DNA of 64,000 bases, taken from Erwinia phyllosphaerae. GTDB taxonomy: Bacteria; Pseudomonadota; Gammaproteobacteria; Enterobacterales; Enterobacteriaceae. The notes beneath the pieces were generated by a model. It was given only the letters and a program-made list of their open reading frames with translations, was not told the DNA's origin and made no database searches. The translations under genes and the position numbers were made by a program. Below are positions 58,362-64,000 of this stretch, in pieces. The stretch spans positions 310,001 to 374,000 of the forward strand of contig NZ_JAHSPF010000002.1 of assembly GCF_019132875.1 (NCBI RefSeq). Reading direction: 5' to 3'. Position 1 is the first letter of the stretch, and each line of letters opens with the position of its first letter.

Positions 58362-58759
58362 TCCGGCTTAAAATCCAGCACCATCGTGGCGGGCAGGTTC
58401 TCTGGCGGCGGCGGCAGGTTTTTGGCGCTGCTAATCACGCCCCAGGTTTTCAGACACAGCTGTTCGTCCCCGGCCGTGCTCTGCACGTTGTAGCGGCCAT
58501 TCTGGCCCCAGCCGATAGTCACCGCACATTCGCGTCCGTGATAGCGGTGCGCATCATAAAAATTGCGCTGGATCCCGTACTGCATCTGTGCAAAGTAAGC
58601 GCAGTGTTCATCTTTACTCTGGCTACAGTTTTTTTGCGCCCACTGCTGCATTTCCTGCGGCGTGGCGGCGACCAAAGGCGGCTCTGTGCGGCTCTGACAG
58701 GCCGCCAGCAGCAGCGTTAAAAGCGCCAGCGCGCCCGTTTTAATTTTCGCCGATGACAT
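58358..58759 (-). CDS. TolA C-terminal-like lipoprotein
   Basis: 133 residues. Signal ends in lipobox LLAACQS. The C-terminal half (RECAVTIGWGQNGRYNVQSTAGDEQLCLKTWGVISSAKNLPPPP) resembles TolA domain III, with two Cys. Probably an outer-membrane lipoprotein able to interact with Tol or colicin-binding partners; real role unknown. Its 3' end meets the AraC gene (4-bp overlap, convergent). Confidence 0.7.
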   Translation of the reverse strand: MSSAKIKTGALALLTLLLAACQSRTEPPLVAATPQEMQQWAQKNCSQSKDEHCAYFAQMQYGIQRNFYDAHRYHGRECAVTIGWGQNGRYNVQSTAGDEQLCLKTWGVISSAKNLPPPPENLPATMVLDFKPD

Positions 58760-58997
58760 TTTCTTCCCATGATTACTAAAGAATTTCTGATGAAAGCCGA
58801 TAGTTTACCCTGTTAGCGTCAGGCTGACAGCGTATTCCGGCGGCCGTAAGCTATTTACAGATTATTCACCAGGCATCCTGGCAGGAATAATTAATTTTTT
58901 GTAATGGGGGCCGCAAATATTATCCAGAACTTTTGGCCTGATCCCTGTATTCTGTGCGCGAAGTCTGGATATGTTTTAATTCATGGAAAAGAAAAGA

Positions 58998-59675
58998 ATG
59001 AAATTTCACACTAACCTTGTTGCATGCTCTTTATTAGGCTGCACGCTTCTTAGCGGCTGCGCCACTGAATCTTCCCGCGCGATTGAAGCTCCCCAGGTGG
59101 CCGCTGCCAGCCAGCCGGTTTACCAGGGCGTAAAAAGCCCTGTCGCCGTGGGCAAATTCGATAATCGCTCCTCTTATATGAACGGCATTTTTTCGGACGG
59201 CGTAGATCGTCTGGGCAATCAGTCTAAAACCATCCTTATTACCCACCTGCAGCAGACCGGCCGCTTTAACGTGCTGGATCGCGCCAATCTTGATGAGCTA
59301 AAGACCGAAGCGGGCTATAAGCACAGCGTACAATCCGTTAAAGGTGCCGATTACGTTATTACCGGCGATATCACCGAGTTCGGTCGCAAAGAGGTTGGCG
59401 ATCAGCAGCTGTGGGGCATTCTGGGACGCGGCAAAACTCAGGTCGCTTACGCAAAAGTTAACCTGAACGTAGTGGATGTCGCTACCTCGGAAGTGGTCTA
59501 TTCCGTACAGGGCGCGGGCGAATACGCCTTATCTAACCGTGAAGTTATTGGCTTTGGCGGCACCGCCAGCTATGACTCGACGCTTAACGGCAAAGTCATG
59601 GATCTGGCCGTACGTGAAGCGGTCAATCATCTGGTCAACGGCCTGCAGTCTGGTGCGTGGCGCCCGGTTAAATAA
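58998..59675 (+). CDS. CsgG/HfaB-family lipoprotein
   Basis: 225 residues from MKFHTNLVACSLLGCTLLSGC (lipobox LSGC). The CsgG core: VKSPVAVGKFDNRSSY, QTGRFNVLDRANLDEL, GADYVITGDITEFGRKEVG, and AYAKVNLNVVDVATSEVVYSVQG. Unlike CsgG of curli, no csgDEF genes are next to it. The following two genes are the usual partners of this conserved operon, believed to act in the periplasm on surface assembly. Confidence 0.82.
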   Translation: MKFHTNLVACSLLGCTLLSGCATESSRAIEAPQVAAASQPVYQGVKSPVAVGKFDNRSSYMNGIFSDGVDRLGNQSKTILITHLQQTGRFNVLDRANLDELKTEAGYKHSVQSVKGADYVITGDITEFGRKEVGDQQLWGILGRGKTQVAYAKVNLNVVDVATSEVVYSVQGAGEYALSNREVIGFGGTASYDSTLNGKVMDLAVREAVNHLVNGLQSGAWRPVK

Positions 59676-59686
59676 CGGAGAAAATA

Positions 59687-60040
59687 ATGCGTTTATTAAA
59701 AGTAACCGGCATGCTGGCGACGGCACTGCTGATGACTGCCTGCGCGCAGAAAAAAGAAACTGTCTATTACTGGGGCGACTATCAGTCCTCCCTTTATAGC
59801 GCCTGGCAGAACGGCAGCGCGCCGGAAAAAGATATTGCCACATTAAATAAAGTTATTGAGCAGGCAAAAGCGAAAAATAAACCGCTGCCGCCCGGGCTGC
59901 ATGCTCAGCTGGGTCTGCTTTATGTCAATGCCGGCCAGCCGGATAAAGCTTTCCAGCAGTTTACCAATGAGAAAATCGCCTTTCCCGAATCTTCGGCCTA
60001 TATGGATTTCCTGATGCGTAATAAGCAGGGAGCAAAATAA
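59687..60040 (+). CDS. DUF4810 lipoprotein
   Basis: 117 residues, signal and lipobox MTAC. YYWGDYQSSLYSAW and LPPGLHAQLGLLYVNAGQPDKAFQQFTNEKIAFPESSAYMDFL with TPR-like helices. Second gene of the CsgG-DUF4810-GNA1162 operon; starts 11 bp after the first gene and its stop overlaps the next ATG by 1 bp. Confidence 0.82.
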   Translation: MRLLKVTGMLATALLMTACAQKKETVYYWGDYQSSLYSAWQNGSAPEKDIATLNKVIEQAKAKNKPLPPGLHAQLGLLYVNAGQPDKAFQQFTNEKIAFPESSAYMDFLMRNKQGAK

Positions 60041-60687
60041 TGAAAAAGCTTTTCGCCTTTATCGCGCTGCTGGCTGTGATGACGCTGACCGGCTGTGCAA
60101 AGAAAGCGCCATACGATTACAGCGCGTTTCGCGCCAGTAAACCCGCCTCCATTCTGGTACTTCCTGCGCAAAACAGCACGCCGGACGTTAATGCGGCGCA
60201 CAGCTTTGTTTCGCTGGTGACGCAGCCGCTGGCGGAATCCGGCTATTACGTTTTCCCGGTTGCGGTGGTTGAAGAAACCTTTAAACAGAACGGCTTAACT
60301 AACGCTGCTGATATCCAGAACGTACCAACGCAAAAGCTGCATGCTATTTTCAACGCCGACGCGGCGCTGTACATCGATATCACCGATTACGGCACCAAAT
60401 ACATGGTTGTAGACAGCACAACGCTTGTGTCGGCCACGGCGAGGCTAGTGGATCTGCGCAGCGGCAAGCAAATCTGGAGCGGGCTGGCTGCGGCTTCCGA
60501 TAATGAAGGCAACAACAACAACCAGTCGCTGCTTGGCATGCTGGTGGGTGCCGCCATTAACCAGATCGCCAGTAACGTAACGGATAAGGCGCACGACATC
60601 GCGGCCATTACCAGTGCGCGTCTGCTGACGGCTGGTGACGACGGCGCCATCCTGCCTGGCCCACGGGCTAAGGCTGTAAAACCCTAG
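60040..60687 (+). CDS. DUF799/GNA1162-family lipoprotein
   Basis: 215 residues, signal then lipobox LTGCAKKAPYDY. ASILVLPAQNSTPDVNAAHSFVSLVTQPLAESGYYVFPV is the GNA1162 hallmark. Third gene of the operon, with a terminator behind. Neisserial GNA1162 is an envelope lipoprotein; fold is a Rossmann-like ABC-binding type. Function here unknown. Confidence 0.85.
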   Translation: MKKLFAFIALLAVMTLTGCAKKAPYDYSAFRASKPASILVLPAQNSTPDVNAAHSFVSLVTQPLAESGYYVFPVAVVEETFKQNGLTNAADIQNVPTQKLHAIFNADAALYIDITDYGTKYMVVDSTTLVSATARLVDLRSGKQIWSGLAAASDNEGNNNNQSLLGMLVGAAINQIASNVTDKAHDIAAITSARLLTAGDDGAILPGPRAKAVKP

Positions 60688-60700
60688 GTTGCCGGACAGA

Positions 60701-60729
60701 GGGCACCTGTCGGTGCCCTTATTTTTTAA
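60701..60729 (+). terminator. terminator of the lipoprotein operon
   Basis: GGGCACC-TGTC-GGTGCCC followed by TTATTTTTT, between the operon and convergent sbcC. Confidence 0.8.
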
Positions 60730-63700
60730 GCTTCTGGCACTTCCAGCCTGCTGTAGCCCAGCCCGTTAACTTTCCTCACTTTGATCTGCACCGGAATACG
60801 CTCTTTCATCGCTTCGACATGGCTGATAACGCCAATCGTTTTGCCGCTGGCATTCAGCGCGTCCAGCGCGTCCAGCGCGCCGTCCAGCGTGGCGGCATCC
60901 AGCGTGCCGAAACCTTCGTCCAGAAACAGCGATTCAATGCGCGTTTTGTGGCTAACCAGATCGGAAAGCGCCAGCGCCAGCGCCAGGCTTACCAAAAAGC
61001 TTTCGCCGCCGGAAAGGGTACGCGTATCGCGCAGGGCGTCAGCTTGCCAGGTATCGACCACCTGTAACTCCAGCGCCTCCTGCGATTTACGCTGTAGCAG
61101 ATAGCGACCGTGCAGCCGGTTTAGCTGGTTGTTCGCCAGCCAGACAAGGTGATCCAGCGTCAGGCCCTGGGCAAACTTACGGAACTTATCGCCTTCTTTC
61201 GAACCGATTAGCTGGTTCAGGTAGCTCCAGTCTTCCAGCTGCTGCGTTTCCTGCTCGATAGTGGTCAGCAGCTGCTTTTGCTGCTCGCGCCGCTGCGCAT
61301 CGCTGGTAAGCTGCTGCTGCGCTTCGCCCTGCTGGAGCGCATTTTCCCTTAGCTGCCGGGCGAGGTTCTCTATTGTGGCAGGCAAGGTTTGCGGATCCTC
61401 CGGCATCGCCTGCGGTTTTTCTGCCAGCGCCGCCAGGTTTTTTTCCGCCTGGCTAAGAAGCGCGGCGGCCTGCTGAAGCCGCTGTTCATGTGTTTTTTGC
61501 AGGGTTTGCAGGCGCAAGAGCTCCGTTTCATCCAGTAAAGCCCGGGTGAGGGCCGCTTCGTCGCGGAAATCGCTGGCCAGAAGCGCGGCGTCAAAAGCCT
61601 GTTGTGCCTGCGTCAACCGCTGCGTTAGCGCATGAAGCTGCTCAGTCAGTGAATTATGCTGTCCGGTCAGGGTATTTAACTGGTTTTGCCGCTGCTGCCA
61701 CTGCTGCTGGAGCTGCTGACAGCGTTCAGTATGCTGCTGCGACAGCGTACGAAGCTGCTGCATAACCTCGGCTATCACCTTATCGCCAAATAGTTCCCGG
61801 CGCTGTTGGCGTAAAGCGGCCAGCTCTTGTTGCCCACTCTGGCTACGTTTTTCCAGCTCGGTTACCTGCTCCTGCTCGCGGTTGATTTCCGCCAGCAGCG
61901 CCTGCTGCTGCGTTGTCAGAGCTGTCAGTTGAGAAGCCAGCTCCGTCAACGTTTGCGCGCGCCTGTTCCACTCTTGCCACTCCTGCTGACGATCGCCAAG
62001 CCAGCTTTCGACTCTCTCCGGCTCTGGCGGCACCAGTGCCACCGCAGCCAGCGAGGCGCGTAAGGCTTCGTGCTGCTGCGTTACGCTGTGCTGCTGCGTC
62101 GCCAGCGCTTTTTCCTGATCTTCCAGCGCGTTAGTGTAAGTAAGCAGTTGCTGACCGGTTAGCTTTTGCTGCTGCTGGATATCATTAAGCTCGTTTTGCT
62201 GGACGGCCAGTTTTTCCTTCTGCTGCTGAAGCAGACGGGCGCTTTGCTGTAGGCTCAGCAGCCGTGCCTGGAAGTCGTCTTCCTGCTTTTCCTGAGCAGT
62301 CAGCCAGGCGGCGGTTTGCGTTGTCTCATCAGGCGTGAAGGTAAGATTCAGGGCCTGAACTATCGTTTGCCACTGGTCGCGTAAACGGGCGGCTTCGCTT
62401 TCGTTTTCCGCCTGTTCCTGCTGTAGTTTTCCCGACTGTAGCTCGAGGTTTTTGACCTGTTCGCGCCTGGCCGTACCGCGATCTTTCAGCATCTCCACTT
62501 CGTTTTTTAGTACTGCAAGACGCTGCTGATTTTCTGAGGGTTTTAGCGCCTGGTATGCCGCCACGGCGGGATGCTGGCAGGAGCCGCACAGCGGGCAGGG
62601 CTGCTCAAGCTCCAGCAGGGCGCGGTGCTGCTCCAGATCGGCAATGCGCTGTTCCAGCTCGCAGCGTTTTTCCAGATCCTGCAAATGCTGCTGTTTTTCC
62701 TTCCAGCCCGTGCGCAGGTTTTGTAGTTCGAGCTGCGCCTGCTGAAGCTGCTGTTGCAGCGCCTGCTGGCTGGCCTGCTGTTTCTGCATGCGCTGCATCA
62801 GCGGCTGCCACTGCGATGCAATCAGCGCCAGGCTCTGCCGCTGCGGCCGCTGCTGATGAAGAGCGGCCAGCGAGGCCTGAAGTTGCTCTTCTGAATGCTG
62901 TTGCTGTTGATGAGCAAGCGCCGTCTGCGCTTCGGTTACGCGCAGTCGCGTTTCTTCAAGCTGTAGCTGCTTTGGTTTGGCCTGCTGCTCTGCCTGAGCA
63001 AGCTGCGTTCGTAGCTGTTCTGTTGCCTGCTGCTGTTCAAGCTTGCGCTGACGCAGTGCCGCCAGCGCCTGTTCGCTTTGCTGCTGCTGTTCAAAGCGCG
63101 CGCGCCACAGCGGCAGTGATTCGCCCCAGCGTGCAAATTGGTCATGCTGCTGCTGCCAGCGTTGATGTTCCTGCTGCTGCGCGGTTTTTTCCGTCTGCTC
63201 GCGTTGCGCTTGCTCAAGCACCTGACGCCGCTGCGCAAGAAAAAGTTGGTGATCGCTTACTTCTTTCTGTAGCTGCTGATTCTGCTGCGTCAGCGTGACG
63301 ATGCTGTTATCCAGCGGCTGCAACCTGTCCGCTATTAAGGCTTCCTGCTGCTGACGATCGGCTTCGTGCTGGAGCCGGGCGGCTTCGGCCGTTTTTAGTT
63401 GCCCGTCAAGTGCTGCAAGCTGCTCGCCAAGCTGTTGCTGTTGTTGTTCAATTTGCTGCTGCTGTTCGTTAAGGCGCTGCCTGTCCTGCTGCTGCTGGTT
63501 ACGCAGGAGCCATTGCGGACGAAGCTTCTCGGCCGGCTCTGCTCGTGCCAGCAGGTTGAGCTGCGGCATTGCTTCTTGCCAGGCCGTTTTCGCCTGCTCG
63601 TGCTCCGCTTCCGCCGCTTTTTGGGCGTGTCCCACCGCCTGATACTGCTGGTACCACTGCAGCAGCGACTGCTGGTGCTGATGCTGAGAAGTAAGCGCCT

Positions 63701-64000
63701 GCTCCTTTGCCAACAGCTGTTCAGACTGGGTGGTAAGCTGCTGAACTTGTTCCTCATCCAGCAGGGCCATCGCGCCAGCCTGCGCCCGTAGCGTCTCCAG
63801 CGCGGTTCTGGCGTTTTTGTGCCGCTCAAACACGCTGGCGGAAAGACGACCGTAAATTTCCGTGCCGGTCAGTTCTTCCAGCAGTTCCGCGCGGCTGTTG
63901 GCATCGGCGTTAAGAAAAGCGGCAAACTGACCTTGCGAAAGCATCATCGATTTGGTGAAGCGATCGAAGTCCAGGCCGGTCAGCTCGGTAAGCATCTCCA
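60726..64000 (-). CDS. sbcC: exonuclease subunit SbcC, 3' part (N-terminus cut by window edge)
   Basis: At least 1089 residues; the frame is open to the right edge and the N-terminal Walker A part is missing. SMMLSQGQFAAFLNA near the start is conserved in SbcC/Rad50 (Q-loop). Long Gln-rich coiled coils surround the zinc hook CPLCGSC. The C-terminal ABC lobe has TLSGGESFLVSLALALALSD and SLFLDEGFGTLD. With SbcD it cuts hairpins and protein-blocked ends. sbcD should lie just outside the window. E. coli order is rdgC...sbcC, with other genes between; here the amino-alcohol and lipoprotein genes occupy that space. Confidence 0.97.
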   Translation of the reverse strand, partial: EMLTELTGLDFDRFTKSMMLSQGQFAAFLNADANSRAELLEELTGTEIYGRLSASVFERHKNARTALETLRAQAGAMALLDEEQVQQLTTQSEQLLAKEQALTSQHQHQQSLLQWYQQYQAVGHAQKAAEAEHEQAKTAWQEAMPQLNLLARAEPAEKLRPQWLLRNQQQQDRQRLNEQQQQIEQQQQQLGEQLAALDGQLKTAEAARLQHEADRQQQEALIADRLQPLDNSIVTLTQQNQQLQKEVSDHQLFLAQRRQVLEQAQREQTEKTAQQQEHQRWQQQHDQFARWGESLPLWRARFEQQQQSEQALAALRQRKLEQQQATEQLRTQLAQAEQQAKPKQLQLEETRLRVTEAQTALAHQQQQHSEEQLQASLAALHQQRPQRQSLALIASQWQPLMQRMQKQQASQQALQQQLQQAQLELQNLRTGWKEKQQHLQDLEKRCELEQRIADLEQHRALLELEQPCPLCGSCQHPAVAAYQALKPSENQQRLAVLKNEVEMLKDRGTARREQVKNLELQSGKLQQEQAENESEAARLRDQWQTIVQALNLTFTPDETTQTAAWLTAQEKQEDDFQARLLSLQQSARLLQQQKEKLAVQQNELNDIQQQQKLTGQQLLTYTNALEDQEKALATQQHSVTQQHEALRASLAAVALVPPEPERVESWLGDRQQEWQEWNRRAQTLTELASQLTALTTQQQALLAEINREQEQVTELEKRSQSGQQELAALRQQRRELFGDKVIAEVMQQLRTLSQQHTERCQQLQQQWQQRQNQLNTLTGQHNSLTEQLHALTQRLTQAQQAFDAALLASDFRDEAALTRALLDETELLRLQTLQKTHEQRLQQAAALLSQAEKNLAALAEKPQAMPEDPQTLPATIENLARQLRENALQQGEAQQQLTSDAQRREQQKQLLTTIEQETQQLEDWSYLNQLIGSKEGDKFRKFAQGLTLDHLVWLANNQLNRLHGRYLLQRKSQEALELQVVDTWQADALRDTRTLSGGESFLVSLALALALSDLVSHKTRIESLFLDEGFGTLDAATLDGALDALDALNASGKTIGVISHVEAMKERIPVQIKVRKVNGLGYSRLEVPEA

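Noticed and set aside
62555-63298. 247-residue Ala-rich plus-strand frame
   Set aside because: Antisense of sbcC coiled-coil Gln repeats; composition is an artefact.

Overview
The window looks like chromosomal DNA of an enterobacterium of the Erwiniaceae type (Pantoea, Erwinia or Mixta relatives). The evidence is a right-hand backbone that follows the Escherichia coli proC-yaiI-aroL-yaiA-aroM-ppnP-rdgC-sbcC order with lineage-specific insertions, plus an iraP-like gene on the proC side, araE, crcB, a yjbE-like gene and lacZ. I assign no species.

Bases 1-9300 are an accessory island, A+T-rich at both ends and packed with predicted nucleotide-signalling defence genes. It holds five TIR-type genes, one of them broken. 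(a) A cassette cut by the left edge has an alpha-glutamyl/putrescinyl-thymine pyrophosphorylase-like protein, a small ThsB-like TIR and an Nmad-like protein. (b) On the minus strand, a TIR protein is followed 3 bp later by a stand-alone SLOG protein. (c) A TIR pseudogene carries a poly-A frameshift and an amber codon. (d) A ThsB-like TIR lies upstream of a SLOG-patatin fusion, which looks like a Thoeris-type sensor/effector pair with a phospholipase in place of the usual NAD-depleting effector. (e) Beyond a decayed IS3-family element lies a further TIR gene. The candidate novel system is (d), perhaps together with (b), because the two SLOG domains share one signature.

Bases 9300-15100 are a second accessory stretch. 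It has an RNase A-like polymorphic toxin with a CdiI-like immunity gene but no delivery gene, a truncated lipoprotein, an MscS channel, a chorismate mutase-like gene, a lone short flagellin gene with its own sigma-28 promoter, and several small proteins.

Bases 15200-46000 hold a 2H-phosphoesterase candidate and araE with CRP and AraC sites upstream. They also hold other transporters, iraP, a YjbE-like protein, two YmgB/AriR-like small regulators, an acyltransferase, a peptide ABC transporter operon with a binding protein at each end, a CPBP protease, a CHASE4-PAS-GGDEF-EAL protein, an I78 inhibitor, a thioredoxin-like protein, a cold-shock protein, mdtG and an orphan lacZ. Two in-phase tandem repeats (36 bp and 18 bp units) lie just beyond gene ends.

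Bases 46000-64000 hold a Rieske-FAD oxidoreductase, proC, a DUF421 pair, yaiI, a DUF2076 protein, aroL with three TyrR-like boxes, yaiA, aroM, ppnP and rdgC. Next come an amino-alcohol cluster (ethanolamine-type permease, APH-fold kinase, AraC regulator), a TolA-C lipoprotein, a CsgG/DUF4810/GNA1162 lipoprotein operon, and sbcC running off the right edge.
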